The notes below the pieces were generated by a model. It did not search any database. It had not been told where the DNA came from and saw only the letters and a program-made list of their open reading frames with translations. The position numbers and the translations under genes are program-made. 64,000 nt of DNA from Oxytricha trifallax (Eukaryota; Ciliophora; Spirotrichea; Sporadotrichida; Oxytrichidae), in contig ARYC01017977.1 in the NCBI GenBank assembly GCA_000711775.1, forward strand, positions 1 through 64,000. The letters are read 5' to 3'. This document shows, piece by piece, positions 37,342 to 48,466 of this stretch. Position 1 is the stretch's first letter, and every line of letters starts with the position of its first letter.

Positions 37342-38044
37342 ATTTGTTTATTTTCGAAAAGAATTAAATTATTTTAAATTAACTGCGAGAATTAATATTT
37401 CTATCAACAATCATGCATTCAAGAACAATCATTAAAAATATGTATAAAAAACTGTAATTATATTTGGAATAAAATCATTCTAGAGTAAGTTTGAAATCAG
37501 AAATAACGAATAAATTACTATGTAGAAATGCAAGAAACACAAATAAGAAGAAATTATATAAAGTCATGTTAGAATTTATCATTTAAGGTGTTCTTAGGTA
37601 ATTAATTAAATTTATATTAATGATATAGCGGCTAGTAATACATTTATAATTATAGAAAGGTAAACTAAAATTTGTACAACTGAAATATTAATGCTTTAAT
37701 TAATTTAAATTTAGAAGCATACTTCAAAAGCTCCTAATATTTATTAAAGCTAGTGAAATATGACTTCAAAACCTTCCTTAAATTGATACTTAAAAAGTTA
37801 TAATTAGTATTTGTTACATAATGGCTTAATAGAGCTAGCTCATTGAGAAATCTGCCAAATTTAAACTTAGGACTTTGGTATAAAATTGATTCCTTGAATA
37901 AGAGTTTAACTTTCATAGAGATCCTAAATATCTTAATAATTTGGTAGAATTTATCTCTGGGCTGCTCAGTTAAAATTATAATTTATAAGTAATAAATATT
38001 TTAAAGTACTGGACCATCAACATCATCTCAGATGCTTATTCTCT
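37342..38044. other. AT-rich DNA with a minus-strand coding-like fragment
   Basis: Mostly AT-rich. On the minus strand, 37970-37700 reads without UGA as a Lys/Leu/Phe-rich segment (for example GRFLNELALLSHYVTN). It could be an MDS of an unidentified gene. No start or neighbouring block could be joined to it. Confidence 0.35.
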
Positions 38045-39369
38045 TCATAATGAAGGAACAAATGTTGCAGGTGCGTTGATTGAGTTTGAGAGCTCTTGTT
38101 CTAATTTGCGACGTCTTTTGTTCTCAAAAGCTTCTGTTGAGATAACATGATGGTTCATTTCTAGAGAAATTCCAGTTTGTTCAACAATTCTATCTTAGCA
38201 AAGCTAGTAAATTTCTCTATTCTTAGAGGCGATGATGCCGTTTTTGAGAGTGAAATTTGAATCAGGGCAATACTCGATAGGTTTGAATAAAAAAGTTAAA
38301 TGATTAAAGTTTCTTACTTGCATCTGTGACAATTCCAAATCTTGAAGAGAGGATTGCCTCCGAACCAACCATATCCCTGTTCTTGAAGCCTGGCACAAAG
38401 TTTAGGTAGTAATCAGATTTATTCTCTGTTAAATGAACAAATTTGTTTCCTGAACCAGCTACTCTCTCTACACTTTATGGACCCAGACTTGTAATTATTT
38501 AGTTCATTTATCTTTAGTTCTTGTTGTGTGATCCACAGATTCTGGGCTTGAATAATTCGTCAGTTAATTATGAATCGCTACTGCATGGTGGTACATGTAG
38601 AGCAGTAGCTTTAGAAAAGTTGTCACCCTATGAAGAAACAGTGAACAGACCAGACTCAGGCATACCTATGAAGGTACGGCTTGTCCTAGTCTATTTAGAA
38701 TCAGGGGTGCCTCCCTAATCATAGAATGGTTTGTGAACAACTCCCAGGAGTGGACGTTTATTAACGGCAATACCTATTATAACTGTGAGATGTTCAGTAT
38801 GACCTTCGGCTAAACCACTTGAGCCGTCTAAGGGATCAATCCAGAAGGTGAGTTCATTTTAATATGCAATAAAAATTATGATTCTATAACGATTATTAAT
38901 AATTTTGGTCAAACTCATCTTAGAAGCCATTATAGAGACCTCTTTGTACATCAGAAGCTTACATGAATTCAGGATTCACTTCCAGGAGGTCATTCAAATG
39001 TTTTTAGTACTGACTTCTCCTCAGTCTTGAGGTATTTAAGAGAAGTTCTTGAGAAAATAGAGGTCTTGCCTCTGTTTTCTTGAGCACTTAATCAGGCTGA
39101 ATGCATGGTTTGATATGCTGGGGCATTTCTTGCTCGTCTTCCTCACAAATAATTCTGGAGTTAGGGTATAACTCTTTTAAATTATGAGAGAGAGTTTTCT
39201 GCATCCTAAGGTCGGCTTCTGAGCAGACATCTAAAGGGCACTGACCCTTCTAGAACACATTTAGGGATCCAGATTTTTGAACTTTACGAACTATTGGACC
39301 AGCTCGTTGAGCCAAAAGCACACAATTGTTTATTAGCTCGTGGAGCTTTACTGCGTTTTTAGAGACCAT
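38045..39369 (-). CDS. BPNT1: 3'(2'),5'-bisphosphate nucleotidase (BPNT1/MET22-like)
   Basis: ATG 39369 to UGA 38047-38045. Removing two IESs (28 and 61 bp) leaves 1,236 nt, or 411 codons plus stop, fully in frame. Family landmarks of the lithium-sensitive, Mg2+-dependent phosphatases are present: RAGPIVRKVQ near the start, ICEEDE (the metal-binding EE pair), the signature WIDPLDGSSGLAEGHTEHLT, GVVHKPFYD, RVAGSGNKFVHL, and a C-terminal GIIASKNREIY. The Gly-Ser-Gly-Asn-Lys block favours BPNT1 over inositol monophosphatase. The enzyme removes the 3' phosphate from PAP, a by-product of sulfation. The protein is longer than human BPNT1 (308) because of inserts around residues 100-150 and at the C-terminus. 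Confidence 0.9.
38285..38312. other. 28-bp IES in the BPNT1 gene (pointer GTTT/AAAC)
   Basis: Direct repeat GTTT at 38281-38284 and 38309-38312 bounds an AT-only spacer. Deleting one repeat copy plus the spacer joins DASK to KPIEYCPDS in frame. There is no usable GT-AG pair. Confidence 0.85.
38858..38918. other. 61-bp IES in the BPNT1 gene (pointer TCAT/ATGA)
   Basis: TCAT at 38854-38857 and 38915-38918. Excision joins NGFQDE to LTFWIDPLDGSS, restoring the phosphatase signature. The insert otherwise brings stop codons and a frameshift. Confidence 0.85.
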
Positions 39370-39664
39370 TTTATTGCTTGAAATCAAGATGAAATCAGAT
39401 ATTAATATTATAAACTCATGACGTCGTTTCTATTTATAATAAATCACGGGGAGATGAATTAAATCGATTGGATCCTGGTTTAATCAGGATCTATAATAAT
39501 TAATAGGAAGCCTAACTAAAGCACTTTAAATAAATTAATTTAGTAACTATACCTCTCTGGGAATTAAAATTTAATCATATAAAACAGATTGCAACTCTTT
39601 ATCATGAAATGCTGATCTTTAAATAAATTGTAGGAATTCAAAAATATATATTAATAAATTTAAA

Positions 39665-40826
39665 ATGAAAGTATTTTCAGGAACTCCAAATTTATTGAGT
39701 CTCACTATTCTGATCCTTTTCATTTCTTTACCTACTTTAACATATCAATTTAATCCATATAAGGCGTTGAAAAATTCATTGGACCAAATAACGCCAGAAA
39801 ATGTTATGAACTTAAAAGAGCAGTATTAAAATTATGTTGACCCATTAAGCATGAAGAGATCCGACTACAACAGTTGTTATTATATTTTTAAAGATAAATT
39901 ACTATCATACATACTCTTATTAAAAATGGAAAATTTCTTTTAAGAATATTATATACTAACAAGCTCAAATTTTATTAATTATTAAGTTTTGGCAAGTCCG
40001 AATTTTAATTGAAATAATAACGTGTACCCAAAGTTAATAACTAACTCTAAGATTTCTTCGCATGGTTATCAAGTCCAAGCTACGACAACTTTATCTAAAT
40101 GTATGCAAACTTTTACTGGTATGTGCTCTCACCATTCATTGGCGGCTATATTTCTGCATATACCTATGACTAGTATAAATAGAGACAAGTCCTCTTTGAT
40201 CTCTTGGGAATCAATTAGCTTGAGCTATAATTATCTTATTGTTTTAAGAAATTTCAACAATTACTTAATCTTTCTACAATTAATTTAGCATTAAATCAGT
40301 AACTAGGAAACGAAGGTGTCGAAACCTAGCCAACTTACTGAAGGAGCCTGGTTGGAACCCAAGACTGGCCAACGGTTGTCAAAGGCAAATGATCTCTTGT
40401 CTCTAGCTCGGTGGCTGTCCCAACAAATGTTTGCCTGATCACTGATAAGAATCTTCAGTCAGTGGTTATCTATAGACATTAGAGTGATTAGGTACTTACT
40501 TCAATATCGATTCTGTTGAACTTATCGTTGCAACTCCTAGTCAAAGAGAAAAATTATTCAACATAATTTTCATGCTTAATTTGCTTATAAACCCCATTTC
40601 TTCTAATAAACAATGTATCAGTTCCATATAAATTAATCGACTTACCTCAGTGAATTACTTTCTTTCTTACTTAGCATTAATTTAATTTTTTATATATGGA
40701 ATTGGCATTAAATAAGCAAAAGATGAATACTCTAAATTCTTCGGTTATTAAAATGCAGCTTATGCTAAATATTAGAGACCAGTACCTGGAGAAGAAGATG
40801 AGCCTGATGATCAAATTCCCTTTTGA
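39665..40826 (+). CDS. Secretory membrane protein, unknown
   Basis: ATG 39665 opens a strong signal peptide (LLSLTILILFISLPTLTYQ), then a block to about 39900. After an insert, a second block begins near 40050 (DFFAWLSSPSYDNFIQMYAN, YWYVLSPFIGGYISAYTYDQ). The 40310-40450 region is GC-rich. In one frame it has regularly spaced cysteines (NGCQRQMISCLQLGGCPNKC), but a different frame is also open, so this part is uncertain. The last block has a membrane segment and an acidic cytoplasmic tail (GEEDEPDDQIPF) ending at UGA 40824-40826. Signal peptide and tail suggest a single-pass surface protein. Confidence 0.55.
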
Positions 40827-40967
40827 TCTGTAATCTATATATAAATCAAAATTAATTGCTAATTTAATCACAAGCTAATTATACATTGACTTCGTTAGTA
40901 TTACAATAATTTTCTTACTTATTAATATCAACAGCCAGATTTAAAAGCAATCTATATTAATTAAAAT

Positions 40968-41549
40968 ATGTTCTATTAAGAAAAGCTTAAATTAAAAATT
41001 AAAAAACAAAAAGAAAACATGGAATATAATAGTTAACTCCCTATCGAAATATATTTCTAGATCTTTCTGAATCTATCAGCTAAAGAAGTCTATACCTTAA
41101 AATAGTTAAGCAGAGAATTCAATGAGCTTCAAAATAAAGATTATTTGTGGAAGGTAAGAATCAAAGTCCCTTAAAATTTTACTAACTATTAATTTACTGA
41201 ATAAAATTTAATACAAATATTGATAGAAAGATTTATTCAATATTTACATTAAGTTACATTGTTAATTTGTTTTATGTCATTTTAGAAATTATTCAGTCAG
41301 CAATAAAAAATAGAAATGAAAAAGGTTAACATGGGAACAGCTTAAATATAAAAAGTTATGATTAAAACCTAGAATTCTATTAAGTAAATACTAGAAAAAC
41401 ATCATGAAGAGTAAGTCATGATGGCTGATGTGATAAGGTTGGAGAAAATCAGATAGAACAAGATTTTAATGGAAAAATTATTAGCGAAAAAATAGGCTAA
41501 ATTACAAGACGAATAAAAATAAAGTGATGGGCAGGAGGCTGATTAGTGA
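40968..41549 (+). CDS. F-box protein
   Basis: ATG 40968 (a second in-frame ATG lies at about 41020) to UGA 41547-41549. Exon 1 carries an F-box: LPIEIYFQIFLNLSAKEVYT, then LKQLSREFNELQNKDYLWK, matching LP.Ei...If..L ... sr.f......LWk. A GTAAGA...TTTTAG intron of about 130 bases (about 41154-41285) separates it from a Lys/Gln-rich coiled-coil C-terminus. F-box proteins recruit targets to SCF ubiquitin ligases. No substrate-binding repeats are present, so the helical tail would have to serve that role. About 150 residues, which is short for the family. Confidence 0.78.
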
Positions 41550-41658
41550 TATGTATATTTATTAGTTAATTGTATAAAAATTTATAAGTCATGAAATTAT
41601 ATTAAGAAGTAACAAAAATATTCAAACCAAACATACTTTCATTTCGATGTCTAATAAG

Positions 41659-44600
41659 TCAGAAGAATTGTATCTATTTCTTTATCTCAACCATCTTTTA
41701 GATGGCTTAAATAATTAACTCGAATTTTGTATCAATTGCTGAGTCTAATGTCTTATCTTCACTAAAACTATCTGTTAGCAGTCTTTCCAGATTAATAAAA
41801 ATGTCTCTGATACCCATGGTGACATTTATTGTGGAATGTATCTCTGAAGTGTTGTCTATTGATAAGCCAATCAGATTCTAGATAGCATAGAATTTTTTCT
41901 AATTAAAATATTTTATTGATATAAATAATCTTACCTTATCATAGTCATTAATAATTTTAAAGTCTTTTTTGTTAGTAAACTGCAAAACACCAATTGGAAG
42001 TTTCTTATTATCGTTATCTTTATGTCCATATATAGGACCAATCATAAAGTTATGTACATCCCCTGTAGCTCCTAAGTTGTCTATATCTGAACTAAATTTA
42101 GAATCCTTTGTAGCTTTATTGCAAATGTATAGCTCCCCAGTATTGTATACAAAGCCAGTTACTCCTAAAGAACTTGGGAATCGGATTATCGTTGTGTTTT
42201 TAAATTCATCACCGTTTTCTTCTTGACCTAAATTCTCAAAACTCTCAGCTATTGTGAATAATTCTTAAGATTTAAGGTCTCTTAACAAGATACCAATAGA
42301 CTCAAAATCAAAGAATTCAGGTAATGTAGCCTTCATTTATCTGAATAAATCTCTGTATGATCTTTGAGTACAAATTGAACTTGCTAAGCTAATAGTGCTA
42401 ATAACTTCTTTCTCCTTATGTTTTATTTCTTACTCAGCAATAAGCTTATCAAGTTTCATTTGGAAAGTGGAAATGACTATTTTCATGATTAGTTCATCAA
42501 GTAGATAAAAGCCCATATGTTTTCCAGTTGACTACTTTCTTCTCGCTTCTATTTGAATTCCTGCAATTAAATCCCCATTTCTATTGAAGACTGGAAAAGC
42601 AAGATACTCTTAAGTTCTTATGATCTTATTGAGATCTTCGAATTTTTTAAATGCTGCTTCACTAACATCTTTTTCATTTACACCTATTCTATCGACCCAT
42701 CTTCCATCAATCATGGTCTTCTACATAAAAACATAATCCTTGATGTGATGATCAGATATCTTGGAATCAAATAAAAACATCGTCACTATTGAACAGTTTA
42801 CCACAGATTTTAAGTCGAATAAGACACTTATAAAGGCTTTGAATACTTTCTTTTATTTTAACAAATTTTAGAATAGAGCTTAAAGCTTCTCAACCTTACT
42901 TAGATCCATTAAATTTACGTTTACTGCAGGCTTAGACATAAAAGAAGTTTTGTTTTTAGGAGAGCCATCTTTTATGGTTGGTTGCTGCATGTAATTCATA
43001 AAAGAGGGTCTTTTTGTATCCAATTAGAAGGATGCTTACGAAGTATTATCAAATGATGGTTATAAAGGCAAATCCTCAGAAAGTTATTATAAAGTTTCTT
43101 TCCTAAGCATTTAACTTTACCCTTAAGAGTTTAATTTAGATAATTTGGTCTATAGTTCCTAAACCATTTTCCTATATCTTTTCAAGGAGCACTGGTACTG
43201 TATAATCTCTTTCTTTAATGAAGTTGTATCTCTTAACTTTTCATTGTACATGCATTTCTAGTTTTTAAGTTCATACTCAACAACATTCAGATCCTTTTTT
43301 AAGTCAGTTAAGTATAAATCTTAATAAAGCTAATGTATCTTTGTCACATCATTATTTTACTAAGTTTACTTTAAGCTAGCATTTAGGTTTTAATCTCCAA
43401 CTTGGTAGAGAGAAAGCTAGTTCAAAAGTTCTTTATTAATTTCCTTCATTCTTTCAATTTCTTCTTTAGAATTAAGTAGTTCTTGTTCAAGAGTTATAGT
43501 TCTATTTTTGTATTCAACCAGTTCTTACTTCAAGTCATCGATATTTTTCTATAATGTAAATTATACTTGGAAAGACTTACAATAACTGAAAGATTAGACT
43601 TTTGGTTAGAGAAAAATTGAGCCCCTTGCGAATGAAAATCCATATGGGATCTATTCATAGGAGTAATCATAGCGTCATTAGATAAAGCCAAATTAGGGTT
43701 AATCATATTTAAACCTCGTCTTCTTTGTGAAGTTTAAGAAGAATGGACATTTTTGTGATATCTGGTTGTAGGCTCATATGAAGATTTTCTACCTATATAC
43801 CGTTAATAGTCTGATTAGTGGTCGCTCTATTTATTCATCATAAAAGATTCCTTGTTTTCTAAAATAAATATGAAAAATGATAAAATTACAATTTTATGAG
43901 GCATCTGCAACTTATTCTATAGTATCAGAGTTTTAATTGTTCTAGGATATCTTTTTAATGATATTTTTTGCATGCTCATTAAGATTATTTTTGTATCTAC
44001 TCTGTGATTCCAAAAATGAAGAGCTGTATTTAGTCTGATTGCCCTCTAAATTTTATCCAGTCTTTAAGCTTATACTATTATAATAGGACATATCTGGAAG
44101 TATTGTTTAAGCTCTATTAATTTCTTCCTTGGATAATTGGGTTCTCCTATATTAATTGAATTCATCTCTGTAATCTCTTTGCGATGAATTTAGTTTTCTC
44201 TCATTAATACTTTGCATAGATTGTCTGTTAAGGGATTGTGCTTTATTTTATCCAAATTTTGAACCTCTTAACTAATGAGTTTAATTCTTGAGGGCACTTT
44301 TGGTTGACATTTTAATTATGTAATTTGTTCCTTTATATAAGCTATTGTCATAAATAAAACAAATCATTAAAATTTTCATATTAATCAGCTTTATTACCTT
44401 GGGTTTAATTTTGAATTTGAGTGTGAGTTAAGGATGATTAGGCTGTGTCATTCAATGTGGCATTGGCTTCATTCTATATTACTTGCATTTTCATCTTTAG
44501 TAACGGAGAATCTTCTCTCCCAAAAGTTTAAGCTTTTGGGTTTTAGGCAGTCTTGAAACCATTGCCATATGCTGTTTAATAGCCTGCTTTCACTATTTAA

Positions 44601-45064
44601 GGACCAGCGTTATTTATGCCTTCTATATATAGCTCAGTATGCTTGTTAACTCGGTCAATTTATTTTTTGAGATTTGCATTTACATGTACTTGCTGAGTTG
44701 TACCAGGACCCACATTATTACTCTGCTGTTGATTCAAACTCGCAGCTAAACTATTAGTGAATTCCGTCTTTTCAAGACTATCATTTCCAATAATTGAGGG
44801 CATCTACTGCTTGACTATGTTATAATTATCAAACATTTGAGCTTTTTGAATGTCTTAATTTGTAAATAAAATTGACTACATGCTGTTCTTTGCAGAATTA
44901 GAAATTTTGGAACTTAAATTTAAGGGTTAAAAGTTCTTTTTTAGGCTCATTATTTTCTGATTATGGACTTATGAAGCTCTCATTGCACTTCAATTTGATT
45001 CTTATTGTGATTATTTTGAGTTAGTTTGGAGAGTTACTGAATCTTATTGCTTGCTTATGTTCAT
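41659..45064 (-). CDS. Tandem GAF-domain, coiled-coil protein
   Basis: Minus strand from ATG 45064 (MNISKQQDSVTLQTNSKQSQ) to UGA 41661-41659. The N-terminal third is Ser/Asn/Gln-rich and carries a short intron (about 44395-44333). A long coiled coil at about 43550-43100 is followed by two GAF-like domains. The second is clear: SSLGVTGFVYNTGELYICNK, FMIGPIYGHKDNDNKKLPIG, VLQFTNKKDF. GAF domains bind cyclic nucleotides or other small molecules. There is no phosphodiesterase or cyclase domain at the C-terminus, so this looks like a regulatory or scaffold protein. Inserts occur near 43860, 43560 and 41940-41900. A start at 44310 is also possible. Confidence 0.7.
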
Positions 45065-45327
45065 CTCTAATTATAATAAACAAGTAGAAAAAGATATTGA
45101 TTTTCATTTATTATAATCTTGAGGAGAAGGATTTTCCATTTTACTTTTTTAAGAAATTTTATATGAAACCTATTTTTGTTTTAGTATTACAATATTCATA
45201 AATTTTATTAAATAAGTTTTATTCGTCTTTGCTTGCAAATTTATTTTTTATTTAGCAAAAGCATATTCACACTTAAAATGAAAAAATTTAATGGGAAAAC
45301 AACTAGCATATTGCATTATAGACTCTA

Positions 45328-47109
45328 TCATCTTCTTCCCATATCGAAGCCATTTCCTGGTCTGCCATTGTTTTATTGAGCATTTTAGTTTTAATTAGCA
45401 TTTACATTTACTCCAGTGCTTCTATTATCAAAAGTATTTTTCTGGTTATAGCTAGCTCCAGCATTTACACTTGCTCCTAATTGTTGAGAGCTCTTGTATT
45501 GAGAAATTGCTTCATCAGCAGCTTTCTTGGAAGCAGCTCTCTTTCTATCTGGGGAGGATCCATAAGTGGTAGAGCCACGGTTATCAACTTTGTCCTATTG
45601 CTTCACAATAATGCGATTGAAGTCTACTGAATCTTTCCAGAAAACCATTGCTACTATGATCTATAAAAGTAATGAAATAAGTGCAATAGTAACTTACTCT
45701 GAAGAAGAAGGAGAAATAAGATATAGAGAGTGAAAAGCTCTTCAAAGCTTTTTCTACACCACCATCTGATTAGTCACTATTGAAATCTTGAATGAATAGG
45801 AACCACACAAGGTCGTAGCCCAAACTTAAGAAGATGCCAAAAACGAGTGCTCTGAAAGACCACTTTTTAATCTTATCGGTATTTAAAATCATATAAATTC
45901 CAGCAGTGCACACTGTCAAATTGATGAAGTCAGTTCTGAAGAAGAGCACAAAACAGGTTAGTATAGTGTAAATGCCTAATACTAGTTTGGTCAAAGTGAA
46001 CCAAGGGACATGATCGAATCCCAGCTTATATGCAATATTCGATGAAATATTCTCGATGCTCTGGATGACCTTTTGTTCGTGCACTTTGATTTTTTTCTCA
46101 TTTTATTTTACCATTTATTCTAGTTGGGATTTTGGCTGACCTCCCTCTTCTTCTTAATCTTCATCAGTTAATAAAATAATAAATCAATGATATTTATAAT
46201 TCATAGATTCTATTATCATAAATTGTAATTTATACAATTAGTTAAATTCAATATAAACTGATGATATTTTGAAACTAATAATAATTTGAAAAATCAGTTT
46301 CAATTGCCTCATCTTTCATAGTGTCAAGGAACCCAAATGGATTCTCAAGTTGTTTGACAAACTTCTCTATCATTTCCTTTTCTTCGATGTCTTTGCCAAG
46401 AGTTTCATCCCACTTGCTCAGATACTCATTGAAATACTGCACTCTTGAATATACCCAATGAAGCATCAGCCTGATTCTGCCCTGAGACTATCTTCCGTTC
46501 TCATCAGTAAGATCAAACCAAGAATCGTGCTTCATTTGATCTCTAAGTCCTTGTAAGCTAACAAAGCACATGCCTTCGAAATCGTCGTTACCAAAAGTGT
46601 CTTTGTCCATTACGGTTACTTTCAAGGCCTCACGTCCATTTATAATATCGAAGGTGAATGATTCATTCCACACGGGTGCCAGAGTGCCCTTCTTGTAATT
46701 GGTCTCAATTCTCTGATCTTCGATTTCCAAGACTACATAGGGATCTGAAGTTCCATCCATATCCATAGGTTTTAGATCTCTAGCCTCCACAACATGCACT
46801 GTCAGGATACTTCCGTGCATAATTCCGTATTCGTTTAATTGCTCAGAGGTCTATATCAAAGTGTTAAAATTTTTATTTAAGAAAGTTTTTGATTTTTAAT
46901 TACCTAAACACTCTTTAATTTTTAAGCCATTTCGTCTCTTTAGCGTTTATGATCTGCGATTTTCTTATAAACCTCATTTATTCTTTCGTTCAGTCTAGTT
47001 CTGGTTTCAAGATACTTTGTTACGAACTCCTCACTAAAGTATTTAGACAATATATTAGGAAATCTTGTTATCGATTAGGATTGGTAATGCGAAAATTTTC
47101 AGTTATCAT
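45328..47109 (-). CDS. C2-domain protein with C-terminal multi-pass membrane region
   Basis: A coiled N-terminus (TRLNERINEVYKKIADHKRQ), a GT-AG intron (about 46907-46853), then a complete C2 domain (LTVHVVEARDLKPMDMDGTS, SDPYVVLEI, WNESFTFDI, VMDKDTFGNDDF). The calcium-binding Asp residues are all present. A 132-bp IES (46168-46299) with a 7-base pointer otherwise makes this look like two genes. Removal joins MKDEAIETD to EDQEEEGGQPKSQ. About four membrane helices follow (LTKLVLGIYTILTCFVLFF and others), then an insert of about 45 bases near 45660-45700 and a polar Asn/Gly tail to UGA 45330-45328. Suggests calcium-dependent membrane tethering. The start at 47109 is tentative because the frame changes near 47060. 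Confidence 0.82.
46168..46299. other. 132-bp IES in the C2/TM gene (pointer ATCAGTT)
   Basis: ATCAGTT at 46161-46167 and 46293-46299 flanks AT-rich DNA. Excision of the insert plus one copy keeps the frame across the junction. The 7-base repeat makes this one of the best-supported IESs here. Confidence 0.88.
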
Positions 47110-47158
47110 ATTTTGAAATTAAAATAAATAAATAGTTAATATAATTAAGAAGGAAAAT

Positions 47159-47854
47159 ATGTTCAAAAACACTTTCCAATCTGGCTTCTTGTCAATCTTG
47201 TATTCGATTGGGTAAGTATTATAATAACGTGTATTCTAAATGAAAGTATAGCTCAAAGCCATTGCAAATCTGGGACAAGTCAGTTAGAAATGGACACATC
47301 AAGAGAATCACTGACCCCGACATCCAGAGTTCAGTCCTCGAAATCATGGGCACTAACGTCTCCACGAATTACATAACTTGCCCTGCTGATGCAAACAAAA
47401 CTCTCGGAATCAAACTGCCCTTCCTCGTTATGATCATTAAAAACGTAAGTCATCCCAAATTGTTTAAATGCGACTGTGTAGTTGAAAAAGTATTTCACTT
47501 TCGAAGTGCAGGTGCTCGACGACAAGAATGTGAGAAGAAGATTCAGAGCATCCAATTACCAGAGCACCACCAGAGTGAAACCCTTCATTTGCACAATGCC
47601 CATGAGGCTGGACGAGGGATGGAATTAAATTTAATTCAACTTGTCTGACTTCACGAGAAGAGCCTACGGAACAAACTATATTGAAACGCTCAGGTAATTT
47701 ATTTCTTTTTTGTAACAAACATCTCAGAGTCCAAATACACGCCAACTGCAGAATCAGAAGAATATATTTCTCAGACAGACTCTACACCGAAGACGAGCTC
47801 CCTCCAGAATTCAAGCTCTTCTTGCCAGTTGCTGGAAAAACACAGCAAATGTGA
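47159..47854 (+). CDS. CFAP20: CFAP20 (BUG22/GTL3), copy A
   Basis: ATG 47159 ([18 protein letters not shown]) to UGA 47852-47854, with three GT-AG introns of 40, 37 and 34 bases and 194 codons, free of IESs. Near-identical to the family in all eukaryotes, including [20 protein letters not shown] and [15 protein letters not shown] C-terminal residues. It lies 50 bases from, and divergent to, the C2/TM gene. See copy B (35994-36689, opposite strand) for the comparison. The two copies lie about 10.5 kb apart in inverted orientation. Strong, GC-rich codon use suggests high expression. Confidence 0.97.
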
Positions 47855-48466
47855 TGAATATATTAGCAAATAAATACTCTAAATTTTTATGATTATTGTG
47901 AAGATTATTGCAGAAATGTAAATAACTTATAACCAAATTAAATCTTAAAATATTGTAATTATATGTAATTTTTATATAAAATATAAAGATAATATAAAAT
48001 AGATGGGTAGCTAAATGTTTTTGGAATTATATTTTGATTATTATTACCAAAATCATTGTTTAATTTTTAAATAAAGTTTATTGAAATGATTTAAACGCCT
48101 ATTTTTTCTTATTTTACTAATTTTACCATATTCTACCTTCTATTATAATTATGCAAACTCAATTATACTTTACAAAAGTAAATATTTCAATAGATTTCAT
48201 TTTATTTGTATAAATACATATTAATCAATATTTGTATAAAACTATATCAATAAAATGTGTATTCTAAATGTTTTTATCTATTTTATTTATCTGTAAATAT
48301 CATTATAATTAAAAAGGGCTACTTATATAAAAATAAACAGATTTAACATATCTACGTAATATCAACTCATCTGTAAACATTTTCATATCAATAAACACTC
48401 CATTTATCAAAGATTTTCATAGTAAAATAAATCAAAGAACCGCAAATAAGAAATAATATTGTAAAA
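47855..48466. other. AT-rich intergenic DNA
   Basis: About 610 AT-rich bases with no reading frame of note, between two co-directional genes. Confidence 0.55.
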
